A stretch of DNA of 35,710 nucleotides, taken from positions 1 through 35,710 of the forward strand of contig BOAV01000016.1 of assembly GCA_026002045.1 (NCBI GenBank), given 5' to 3'. Positions 16,378 through 23,259 of this stretch are shown piece after piece. The position numbers and the translations under genes are program-made. The stretch is from Spirochaetia bacterium. GTDB taxonomy: Bacteria; Spirochaetota; Spirochaetia; Treponematales; Breznakiellaceae. Below the pieces are notes generated by a model. The model was not told where the DNA came from, ran no database searches, and saw nothing but the letters and a program-made list of their open reading frames with translations. How positions within the stretch are numbered: position 1 is the first letter of the stretch; each line of letters opens with the position of its first letter.

Positions 16378-18549
16378 ATGGAAAAATTAAAACTTGTTTT
16401 TGAAAATTGCTATGGAATAAAGTCCCTTACCCATGAATTTGATTTTACAAGTAGTAGAACACATTCAATATATGCCCCGAATGGATCAATGAAAACATCA
16501 TTTTCAAAAACATTTAGTGATTATTCTAAAAGTATAGCATCTAAAGATGCTGTTTTTGACGAAAGAATCAATAAGAGAGAAATTATAGATGAAACTGGCG
16601 TTCCAATACCCATGGAGAGTATTTTTGTTATAGAACCATACAATCAGGATTATAATTCTGAAAAAACATCCCTGTTGCTAGTGAATCCAGAAATAAAAAG
16701 CAAATACGATGAGGCACTCGACAAGATTGACATCCAAAGAAAAGAAGTAGTCAAGGAACTCCAGCAATTATCTGGTTTAACAGGCCGAACTATAACTCCA
16801 GAATCAGAAATTGCAAGGCTATTCAATGTAAAGTCAATTCTTGACATTTTAGAACATATCCCGAAGTGTACTTCTTCTATTCCGATTGAAAAATTAGGGG
16901 CCATTAGTTATAATAGTTTATTTAATGATAAAGTCATTGCTTTTTTAAATAATTCAGATGTACAAAAAGAGATAGCCGAATATATAAATAAATATGAAGC
17001 ACTAATAACCCAGTCACCAATATTGAATAAAAAATTTAATCACGTTCAGGCTCAAAATGTTCAGAAAAGCTTGTTTGATAGCGGATTCTTCGATGCTAAA
17101 CATAATGTAGGGTTATATGATGCAAAGACAGGACAACGAGATGAGTATGCTTCTGCGAAAGATATGGCAGATAGGATTTTAACTGAAAAACAAAAAATTT
17201 TGAATAATAACGAATTAGAGAAAAAGTTTGATTCACTTGATAAAAAAATGGGTAATGCTGAGTTACGTGCTTTGCGTGATTACCTAGAAGAAAACAAAGA
17301 AGTTTTAGTTGAGCTAGATGATATACCAAAATTACAAATGAATATTTTTGTTTCATATTTCAAGAAGCTCGAAATAAAAATGCAAGAGCTTACTACAATA
17401 TACAAAGAAAACAAGAGCATAATAGAAGATGCTGTAAAAAAAGCAAAAGAAGAAAAAACTCGATGGGAAGAAGTTGTAACAACTTTTAAGCAACGCTTTT
17501 CAGTGCCATTTGATGTTTCTATTGAAAACCAAGAAGATGTTATCCTTAAACAAACTACACCTAAGTTGAATTTTACTTTTAATGAAAACACTGAAAGCAA
17601 AAACTTGGACAAAAACACATTGCTCAATGTTTTAAGCCAAGGTGAAAAACGTGCTCTATATTTGATGAATATCCTTTTTGAAATAAATGCAAGAAAACGG
17701 CAAAAACAAACTACGTTAATGATTATTGATGATATAGCTGACTCTTTTGATTATAAAAATAAATATGCAATTATTGAATATCTTCGTGAAATAACAGAAA
17801 ATCCTCTTTTCTTAACGATATTCTTAACGCATAATTATGATTTTCATAGAACAATCGGAGGCCGATTAGATATTGCAAGAGATTATCGTTATATGGTATT
17901 AAAAAATGATATTAATGTGATTATTAAGCCAGAAGAATATCAAAATAATCCATTTGAATATTGGAAGAAGCATTTAGATGAATCACGATTTTTATTATCT
18001 TCTGTTCCATTCGTTCGAAATCTTGCAGAGTATTGTGGAGATACAAATGTTTTCATTTTTTTGACATCTTTTTTGCATATTAAAAGTAATACAGAACAAT
18101 TAACAATACAAGATATTGAGGATAATTTTAAAAAAATGCTAAAAGATAAAAGCGCATTAGTATTGCCTAATCGAACAACATTGTATAAAGATGTTTTGTT
18201 TCAAGAGGCTGATAAAATAATGGTAGAGGGCAATGAAAAAATGGAACTTGAATCAAAGATAATTCTTGCAATAGCGATAAGGCTCTATGCAGAAAAGTAT
18301 ATGATTAAGAAAATTAATGACCAATCTTTTGTTGATGCTATAAAATCAAATCAAACTATAAAACTATATAAAAAATTTATCTCAATTTATCCTTCAAATT
18401 TGGAAGAAACGAAAATACTTGATGAGGTCAACATAATGACCCCCGAAAATATACATATAAACTCATTCATGTTTGAACCTATTTTGGATATGTCTCCAAT
18501 TAATCTAAAGGAATTGTATGGGAAAGTTAAAAATTTGAGTGGATCCTAA
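16378..18549 (+). CDS. SMC/RloC-like AAA ATPase, putative defence protein
   Basis: 723 residues, very AT-rich. Parts in order: a Walker A variant YAPNGSMKTSF (about 32-42; the usual first Gly is Ala); a long helical, partly coiled-coil middle (about 100-380); ABC signature LSQGEKRALYL near 419; Walker B MIIDDIADSF near 448 with Asp where most ABC enzymes have Glu; a switch His in FLTHNYDF near 484; then about 230 residues without a recognised motif ending in NSFMFEPILDMS. This layout is that of AAA_13/RloC/PrrC-type ATPases in defence loci, often beside restriction systems. I see no clear nuclease motif in the C-terminus, so the effector is unknown. It has its own consensus promoter. The last codons may have been altered by the junction to the AlbA_2 fragment that begins right after the stop. 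Confidence 0.78.
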   Translation: MEKLKLVFENCYGIKSLTHEFDFTSSRTHSIYAPNGSMKTSFSKTFSDYSKSIASKDAVFDERINKREIIDETGVPIPMESIFVIEPYNQDYNSEKTSLLLVNPEIKSKYDEALDKIDIQRKEVVKELQQLSGLTGRTITPESEIARLFNVKSILDILEHIPKCTSSIPIEKLGAISYNSLFNDKVIAFLNNSDVQKEIAEYINKYEALITQSPILNKKFNHVQAQNVQKSLFDSGFFDAKHNVGLYDAKTGQRDEYASAKDMADRILTEKQKILNNNELEKKFDSLDKKMGNAELRALRDYLEENKEVLVELDDIPKLQMNIFVSYFKKLEIKMQELTTIYKENKSIIEDAVKKAKEEKTRWEEVVTTFKQRFSVPFDVSIENQEDVILKQTTPKLNFTFNENTESKNLDKNTLLNVLSQGEKRALYLMNILFEINARKRQKQTTLMIIDDIADSFDYKNKYAIIEYLREITENPLFLTIFLTHNYDFHRTIGGRLDIARDYRYMVLKNDINVIIKPEEYQNNPFEYWKKHLDESRFLLSSVPFVRNLAEYCGDTNVFIFLTSFLHIKSNTEQLTIQDIEDNFKKMLKDKSALVLPNRTTLYKDVLFQEADKIMVEGNEKMELESKIILAIAIRLYAEKYMIKKINDQSFVDAIKSNQTIKLYKKFISIYPSNLEETKILDEVNIMTPENIHINSFMFEPILDMSPINLKELYGKVKNLSGS

Positions 18550-18642
18550 TTGGAATACCATCGCCCTGGCAAATGAACGGAGCGGAAAAATTATTTTTGG
18601 GATATCTGACAAGCGACCCCGGACAATTGTCACTAATTTGTC
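18550..18642 (+). pseudogene. Fragment of an AlbA_2/Schlafen-like gene (copy A)
   Basis: About 90 bases match the stretch 21490-21585 of the larger AlbA_2 copy. They encode TIALANERSGKIIFGISDKR and the PRTIVTN that follows, the AlbA_2 (Schlafen ATP-binding-like) core motif. It begins at the stop codon of the ATPase gene and stops before the ASCH gene; both ends of the domain are missing. This copy keeps the frame that copy C has lost by an extra base. Confidence 0.75.
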
Positions 18643-18652
18643 CATCGTTTAC

Positions 18653-19171
18653 TCATCCCATATATTCCCACAACTGCAATTTCCCCATCACATTCATAAT
18701 CGGCTTTTCATACAGAACAGCCTTATCAAAAATCCAATGCAAACACCCCGGTTCTGCGAATACATCCTTTGAATTACTGACAATATCAACCAACTCAACT
18801 TCTCCGATAATACATTGGCTGGGCATAATAACGCCATATTCTTTAGCAGCCTTTTTAATTTCATCCATAGGCATAGTATATTTCAATCCACCACTCAAAT
18901 GATAAAAGGTAATAATTTCATTTAAAAATCGAATATACCCCTTAATAGAATTTGGTGTGCTTTTAGGAAAATGGTCATATCCATAATATTTTTTATAATC
19001 CTTAACAAATGTCGTAGTCATATATTTTAGTTCGGGCCATGCAAGCGGTTTACCGGAAGCATGGATAAGCAGTTTCCCCCGGTATTTTGTATCCCATGTC
19101 CTGTTTTCAACCGTTTTTATTCCCCTGCAAACCAGTGTTGCATAAGGTTGTCTGATTGACAAAGTTTTCAT
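18653..19171 (-). CDS. ASCH domain protein
   Basis: 172 residues beginning directly with the ASCH signature: SIRQPYATLVCRGIKTVENRTW, then YRGKLLIHASGK, and later IIGEVELVDIV. ASCH is a PUA-like beta-barrel fold thought to bind RNA, and some members cleave or modify nucleotides; the role of this one is unknown. It points against its neighbours and is AT-rich. It has no Shine-Dalgarno sequence, but a promoter 6 bases upstream of the ATG suggests a leaderless message. It may be a cargo gene of the island. Confidence 0.85.
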   Translation of the reverse strand: MKTLSIRQPYATLVCRGIKTVENRTWDTKYRGKLLIHASGKPLAWPELKYMTTTFVKDYKKYYGYDHFPKSTPNSIKGYIRFLNEIITFYHLSGGLKYTMPMDEIKKAAKEYGVIMPSQCIIGEVELVDIVSNSKDVFAEPGCLHWIFDKAVLYEKPIMNVMGKLQLWEYMG

Positions 19172-19177
19172 AGGGAA

Positions 19178-19206
19178 ATGATAAAATACTGATCAATTTT
19201 ATTCAA
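19178..19206 (-). promoter_or_regulatory. Promoter of the ASCH gene
   Basis: Minus strand: TTGAAT (complement of 19201-19206), 17-base spacer, TATCAT (complement of 19178-19183), then exactly 6 bases to the ATG. The spacer length is ideal and 4 and 5 of 6 bases match the consensus hexamers. Confidence 0.6.
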
Positions 19207-19255
19207 GATATCTGTACTATTTTTTACTTGCAAAATAGGTATAAATGAGTATACT

Positions 19256-19278
19256 CTATAAAAGGAGACCTTTTATAG
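19256..19278 (+). promoter_or_regulatory. Perfect inverted repeat over the ribosome-binding site of KilA-N copy 1
   Basis: Two perfect 10-base arms (left arm CTATAAAAGG) flank the trinucleotide AGA, and the Shine-Dalgarno sequence AAGGAGA lies across the centre. A possible promoter (TTGCAA 19228-19233, 16-base spacer, TATACT 19250-19255) would start the transcript inside the repeat, making it an operator. If transcription starts further upstream the repeat becomes a hairpin hiding the ribosome-binding site. The same sequence with 6-base arms precedes KilA-N copy 2 at 20935-20949. Confidence 0.6.
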
Positions 19279-19282
19279 TACC

Positions 19283-19976
19283 ATGGCTAAAATCACCGTA
19301 CAGGAAACGGAAATTTCGGTTATTCAAATCAACGCCGAGGATTACATCTGCCTTACCGATATGATCAAGGCAAAGGATGGTGATTTTTTCGTAACCGATT
19401 GGCTTAGAAACAGGAATACCCTTGAATATATAGGCATTTGGGAGCGGATAAACAACCCAAAGTTTAATTATGGCGAATTCGCCATAATTACAAATAAGGC
19501 CGGCTTAAACAGTTTTAAAATCAGTGTGAAAGAATTGGTGGAACGTACCAACGCGATTGGGCTGCAGGCTAAAACCGGACGTTATGGCGGAACCTATGCC
19601 CATAAAGATATTGCCTTTCAATTTGCCATGTGGATAAGCCCTGAATTTCAGATATATATTGTCCATGAATTCCAGCGGCTTAAAGAAGAAGAGCAAAAAC
19701 TGCTTGGCTGGTCAGCTAAACGGGAACTTTCAAAAATCAACTACCATATCCACACCGATGCCATAAAGCAAAATCTGATACCTCCCGAATTAACCGCAAA
19801 ACAAACTTCAATCATATATGCCAACGAAGCGGATGTCCTTAATGTCGCCCTTTTTGGTATTACCGCCAAAGAGTGGCGGGATAAGTCAAAAAGAACGATT
19901 AATACGGTTGAATAAAATCGCTATCCAGCAAATGAAAATTCTGGAAAATGTTGGAAACAGGAAGTTATTAAAATGA
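19283..19976 (+). pseudogene. KilA-N domain protein, copy 1 (C-terminus deleted and out of frame)
   Basis: The open frame covers 210 residues (to 19915). The KilA-N DNA-binding domain fills about residues 10-130: DYICLTDMIKAKDGDFFVTDWLRNRNTLEYIGIWE, then GRYGGTYAHKDIAFQFAMWISPEF. A helical region ends in NVALFGITAKEWRDK. Relatives run on for some 60 residues. Here the frame breaks after WRDKSK, and the expected tail (ERLIRLNKIAIQQMKILEN and on to a TGA at 19974) sits in another frame from 19893. So an internal segment has been lost. The N-terminal 200 residues could still make a stable DNA-binding protein. An AlbA_2 gene start follows 10 bases after the old stop. Confidence 0.72.
19580..19629 (+). 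repeat. 50-bp identical direct repeat in KilA-N copy 1
   Basis: Fifty bases from CGTTATGGCGGAACC to CAATTTGCCAT are identical to 21253-21302 in KilA-N copy 2, while the coding sequence before it differs at many positions. It marks either the most constrained part or a recent gene conversion. Confidence 0.85.
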
Positions 19977-19986
19977 GGGGTACCCT

Positions 19987-20042
19987 ATGGACCTAAAAAG
20001 CCTGCAAATTCTTTTTACGCAAACCAAAAATGAACAAATGGG
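19987..20042 (+). pseudogene. 5' fragment of an AlbA_2/Schlafen-like gene (copy B)
   Basis: MDLKSLQILFTQTKNEQM matches the start of copy C (MDLKTLQTLLSQTENEHIEF). Similarity stops near 20040, where the DUF3791 gene's leader begins. It keeps its Shine-Dalgarno sequence and its place behind KilA-N copy 1. The toxin-antitoxin-like module that follows seems to have replaced the rest of the gene. Confidence 0.75.
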
Positions 20043-20057
20043 AGGCCCGACACCTTT

Positions 20058-20252
20058 ATGAGCCAACTATCCTTTCAAACTTTCTGCATAGAACTCTATT
20101 CTGAACACAAAAATCTTCCCGGCCCCGAAGTCTATGCCCTCTTTCAAAAAACCGGCCTGTTTGATATGCTCAATACGGATTATGAAGACCTGCATGGTAT
20201 GTCCTTTGAATATTTGATGCAAATGTTTGACGAATATCTGGAGGGCAAATGA
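20058..20252 (+). CDS. DUF3791-like protein, putative antitoxin component
   Basis: 64 residues: SFQTFCIELYSEHKNLPGPEVYALFQKTG, then LHGMSFEYLMQMFDEYLEG. It resembles the short acidic helical DUF3791 proteins that precede DUF3990 genes. GGAGG at 20041-20045 is 12 bases upstream, rather far. The stop overlaps the start of the next gene (ATGA), so the two are translationally coupled. Antitoxin function is inferred from the arrangement and small acidic nature. Confidence 0.68.
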   Translation: MSQLSFQTFCIELYSEHKNLPGPEVYALFQKTGLFDMLNTDYEDLHGMSFEYLMQMFDEYLEGK

Positions 20253-20740
20253 TTGTATATCACGGCTCGACGGTAATTGTAGATAAGTCTCAAATAATCG
20301 TTACCGAATACGGCAGGGATTTTGGCGTAGGTTTTTACACTACGGATATTAAAGAACAGGCTGTCCGTTGGGCATTACGGAAAGCGAAAATTGATGCACG
20401 AAAAGGCAATACCGCTAAAGCGATTGTATCCAAATACGAATTTGATGAAAGGAACTACGAAAATTTGCGGGTCATCCATTTTCCCGAACCTTCCGCCGTA
20501 TGGCTCGAAATGGTATGCGCCTGCCGCAGCAATATCCGGTATAGCCATGGATATGACATTGTAACCGGGAAGAGCGCCAATGATAATGTGGGGGAGACCG
20601 TCTCTTTTGTGGTGCAGAACATTATGCGGGCCGAGGATGCCGTGGAACGGCTCAGGTTTGAAAAAATAAATAACCAGATTTGCTTTACTACCGAAAAAGC
20701 GTTATCATATTTAAAATATACAGGATTTGAGGAAGTTTGA
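20249..20740 (+). CDS. DUF3990 protein, putative ADP-ribosyltransferase-like toxin
   Basis: 163 residues starting MIVYHGSTVIVDK and followed by GRDFGVGFYTTDIKEQAVRWA, the DUF3990 signature. The YHGS and GFYTT blocks recall the H and Y motifs of the ADP-ribosyltransferase fold (also seen in RES- and DUF4433-type toxins). It is sandwiched between two small genes with coupled starts, the usual three-gene arrangement of this family. It appears intact. Toxicity and NAD use are inferred, not shown by the sequence. Confidence 0.75.
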   Translation: MIVYHGSTVIVDKSQIIVTEYGRDFGVGFYTTDIKEQAVRWALRKAKIDARKGNTAKAIVSKYEFDERNYENLRVIHFPEPSAVWLEMVCACRSNIRYSHGYDIVTGKSANDNVGETVSFVVQNIMRAEDAVERLRFEKINNQICFTTEKALSYLKYTGFEEV

Positions 20741-20741
20741 T

Positions 20742-20951
20742 ATGGCCCACGGATTGGTAAAAGCGGCAATTATCCCTGAAATTGTCAAGTTGATAGCCGA
20801 GAAATACATCGTCCCGGAAAAGAAGGCCCTGGATATGTTTTACACTTCTGCAACCGCCGCTTCCCTTGCGGATGACGAAACCGGTCTTTATGGGCAGAGT
20901 GCGCTTTATATTTTTTCACTGTTTGTGGGAGAAAAAGGAGACCTTTTATAG
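20742..20951 (+). CDS. Small third member of the DUF3990 module
   Basis: 69 residues from ATG 20742, 1 base after the DUF3990 stop, with GAGGAAG 6 bases upstream; a TTG at 20727 in the same frame is less likely. Text such as EIVKLIAEKYIVPEKKALDMFYTS followed by LADDETGLYGQSALYIFSLF resembles short proteins annotated beside DUF3990 genes. Its last codons (GEKGDLL and stop) are formed by the Shine-Dalgarno palindrome of the next KilA-N copy, so the two are coupled and the C-terminus may be a fusion product. Confidence 0.62.
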   Translation: MAHGLVKAAIIPEIVKLIAEKYIVPEKKALDMFYTSATAASLADDETGLYGQSALYIFSLFVGEKGDLL

Positions 20952-20955
20952 TACC

Positions 20956-21388
20956 ATGGCAAAGATAAACATTGATAATTCAGAAATTGCAATAATCAAG
21001 ATGAAGGATGAAGATTACATTTCCCTCACCGATATGGCCCATAGTCAAATGGAAGAGCATATCATCATTAAATGGCTCAGTTTGAAAAGTACGATTGAAT
21101 ATATAGGAGAATGGGAGGCTCTCTATAACCCGGATTTTAATTATACCGAATTCGGTACAATTAAAAATGAAGCGGGAAGCAACAATTTCGTCCTATCGGC
21201 AAAAAATTGGGTTGAAAAAACCAATGCTATAGGGATAACCGCAAAAGCAGGCCGTTATGGCGGAACCTATGCCCATAAAGATATTGCCTTTCAATTTGCC
21301 ATAAGAACGCTTAATACGGTTGAATAAAATCGCTATTCAGCAAATGAAAATTCTGGAAAATGTTGAAAACAGGAAGCTGCTAAAATGA
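20956..21388 (+). pseudogene. KilA-N domain protein, copy 2 (larger internal deletion)
   Basis: The open frame is 123 residues (to 21327). The KilA-N part is complete (DYISLTDMAHSQMEEHIIIKWLSLKSTIEYIGEWE, then GRYGGTYAHKDIAFQFA), but FQFA is joined directly to IRTLNTVE. Compared with copy 1, about 260 bases are missing. As in copy 1, the old C-terminus (ERLIRLNKIAIQQMKILENVENRKLLK) lies out of frame, from 21305 to the TGA at 21386. The leader AAAGGAGACCTTTTATAG with ATG after 5 bases is shared with copy 1. An AlbA_2 gene again follows by 10 bases. Confidence 0.75.
21253..21302 (+). repeat. 50-bp identical direct repeat in KilA-N copy 2
   Basis: Identical to 19580-19629. It ends within 3 bases of the deletion junction in copy 2, so the repeat edge and the breakpoint nearly coincide. 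Confidence 0.85.
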
Positions 21389-21398
21389 GGAGTACCCC

Positions 21399-21845
21399 AT
21401 GGACCTAAAAACCCTGCAAACCCTTCTCTCCCAAACCGAGAACGAACACATAGAATTCAAAGAAGCAAAAACCGCCTACAGCTTTGAAAAGTTGGTGGAA
21501 TATACCATCGCCCTCGGCGAATGAACGGGGTGGAAAAATCATTCTTGGGGTATCGGACAAGCGGCCCCGGACAATTGTCGGGACTAATGCTTTTGCAGAA
21601 CTCAACAAAGTCAAAATTCAATTGATGGACAGAACCCAACTGCGGGTTGAGGTCGAGGAAGTCCCTATGTCCCAGGGCCGGGTTTTGGTTTTTCATATCC
21701 CTTCCCGGCCTATCGGGATGCCCCTGCACATTAATGGCCGCTATGTCATGCGGGCCGGAGAATCCCTAACCGCCATGCCGCCTGACATGCTCCAGCGGAT
21801 ATTCAACGAAGCAGGGCCGGACTTTACCGCCGAAATTTGCACAAA
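21399..21845 (+). pseudogene. AlbA_2/Schlafen-like gene, copy C, 5' part (frameshifted)
   Basis: Starts MDLKTLQTLLSQTENEHIEF with a good GAGGAG leader. The frame closes after EYTIALGE because of one extra base near 21516-21520; the neighbouring copy A shows the unshifted sequence. In the next frame it goes on as NERGGKIILGVSDKRP, FHIPSRPIGMPLHING, YVMRAGESLTAMPPDMLQRIF. This is the AlbA_2 (putative DNA-binding) domain of proteins often labelled ATP-dependent DNA helicase RecG-like or Schlafen-like transcription factors. The matching 3' part is found 600 bases further on, beyond a lipoprotein gene. Confidence 0.8.
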
Positions 21846-21864
21846 CCGCACAAACATTTTCCCC

Positions 21865-21899
21865 TATAATTGTCCTATGCCTTCCCCGCAGGGGGAAGG
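21865..21899 (+). promoter_or_regulatory. -10 box and leader hairpin before the lipoprotein gene
   Basis: TATAAT at 21865-21870 has no clear -35. A perfect 8-bp stem (CCTTCCCC 21880-21887 with GGGGAAGG 21892-21899, loop GCAG) would lie near the 5' end of the transcript. It may protect the message or act as a short attenuator. Confidence 0.4.
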
Positions 21900-21947
21900 T
21901 AAATCTAAAAGCGGCCTCGCGCTCAAACGGGGAAAGGAGTTCTTCAC

Positions 21948-22322
21948 ATGAAAAATAACAGATTAGGGAGCAATGGGACAGGCAAAAACGCGTTCATGTT
22001 GGGTGTGCTGGCGGCAGCGCTGGTATTGGGAATGGCGCTTGCCGGCTGCAAGACGGAAGAAGAAACGAGCAGTGTACCTGTAGAGCTGATAGGGGTATGG
22101 CATACTATCTCGGCGACAGGACCGTTCACTTTTGAGATCACTTCTGGCGGGATTAGAGATGCCTCAAGCGGGATACTCTATGGGATCTCCGTGGAAGGAG
22201 ATACCATCTATGTCGATTATGGTCGTGGCGTACGGACAAACTTTCTATCCGAGTACGTTGTTAGCGGCAATACCCTTACCGGTAAGTATATTGACGGCAT
22301 TTCCTGGACCTTCTACAAGTAA
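21948..22322 (+). CDS. Small lipoprotein
   Basis: 124 residues with AAAGGAG 9 bases before the ATG. A basic N-terminus and hydrophobic stretch (FMLGVLAAALVLGMALAGC) end in lipobox LAGC, so Cys34 should be lipidated and the protein anchored to a membrane. The mature part (ELIGVWHTIS, FTFEITSGGIRD, NTLTGKYIDGISW) looks like the small beta-barrel, lipocalin-like lipoproteins common in gut treponemes. It has no partner genes; it sits inside a broken AlbA_2 gene as if inserted. Function unknown. Confidence 0.82.
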   Translation: MKNNRLGSNGTGKNAFMLGVLAAALVLGMALAGCKTEEETSSVPVELIGVWHTISATGPFTFEITSGGIRDASSGILYGISVEGDTIYVDYGRGVRTNFLSEYVVSGNTLTGKYIDGISWTFYK

Positions 22323-22373
22323 GCATACCTTTTCCCATAGGGGGAGCGCCTTTCACCACATGATGCACTCCGG

Positions 22374-22402
22374 CCCAATCCGGGGAATGTCTCCGGATTG
22401 GG
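22374..22402. terminator. Stem-loop after the lipoprotein gene
   Basis: Perfect 10-bp stem CCCAATCCGG with CCGGATTGGG and a 9-base loop, about 50 bases past the stop. No T-tract follows on either side, so it may be a factor-dependent terminator or the border of an inserted segment. Confidence 0.4.
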
Positions 22403-22448
22403 TCCTCCGCCGCCGTCCGTGAAATCTACCGGATCGATCGCCCCGCAT

Positions 22449-22891
22449 GGTAAAATACAGCATCCTGAATTCCTTAGGGTTCTGGAGAAAATAGGTGAGA
22501 AGAGGATAGGTTCTTTTTCAGCGGATGATTTAATCGTTTTACAGAATGTCTATGATAATAAACCAATACGGAAAAATTTATTGCAGAACGTAAAAGCCCT
22601 ATTGGAAGAAGGTCTTTTGGAAAAGGCCCCGCGAGCCGGCGGATACAAATGGATTTTGGCACGGAAGCTCTATGCCGCCATAGGGCAGACCGGGATACCC
22701 ACAAGGCGTTACTGCTCAAACACATCAAAGAGAATGAAAAAGAAGGGACCAAGCTGGAAGAACTGCGGCAGATTCTGCCGTTTCTGGGCCGGGGAAGTGT
22801 ACAGTTCTTAATCAAGGAATTAAAGGATGAGGGAGCCATTATTTCATCCGGTCATACGAAAGGAGCCCGCTGGTTTCCCAAACAAGAATAA
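22449..22891 (+). pseudogene. AlbA_2/Schlafen-like gene, copy C, 3' part (frameshifted)
   Basis: Encodes IQHPEFLRVLEKIGEKRIGSF, LQNVYDNKPIRKNLLQNVKALLEEGLLEK and GGYKWILARKLYAAIGQTG in one frame. It continues in another, from about 22,690, with DTHKALLLKHIKENEKEGTKLEELRQILPF and IIKELKDEGAI-like text ending GARWFPKQE. These winged-helix-like repeats form the usual C-terminal half of AlbA_2 regulators. Together with 21399-21845 it makes one interrupted gene. The frameshift and the intervening lipoprotein gene make it non-functional. Confidence 0.7.
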
Positions 22892-22937
22892 TTGTATAAT
22901 TTTTCACAACCTGACTTGATTACGGAGGCGGAATAAA

Positions 22938-23159
22938 ATGAACCGATCAAAAAGAATGTATGATTTGCATACTCAATTACTCATTGATGATTTAATCGAA
23001 GGTCTTGCCAGAAAAATTGATACACGGGCAGTGGATATACTGGATATTAAAAATCCCAATTTAAGGTGTGAAAAATGGAAGGCGGTCATAAATGACGCCA
23101 TGTGCAGTTCTGCCGAAACAGGTTATGTTGATGGGGTAAAGGAGGCGGAAAAGATATGA
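22938..23159 (+). CDS. Small hypothetical protein
   Basis: 73 residues beginning MNRSKRMYDLHTQLLIDDLIEGLA, with GGAGG 9-10 bases before the ATG and TATAAT at 22895-22900 as a possible -10. It is predicted mostly helical with balanced charge (RKIDTRAVDILDIKNPNLRCEKWKAVINDA). I do not recognise a family. It lies at the end of the island between the broken AlbA_2 gene and the nested inverted repeats. The strong ribosome-binding site supports a real gene. Confidence 0.55.
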   Translation: MNRSKRMYDLHTQLLIDDLIEGLARKIDTRAVDILDIKNPNLRCEKWKAVINDAMCSSAETGYVDGVKEAEKI

Positions 23160-23259
23160 TGTTGGGCACCCGGTAATAAGTACACTGCGACTTATTATGA
23201 GGAGACAGTCCATTTTTACACCCCAAAGGGGACCGACAAAGCGCTTCCCCATTACCGGC

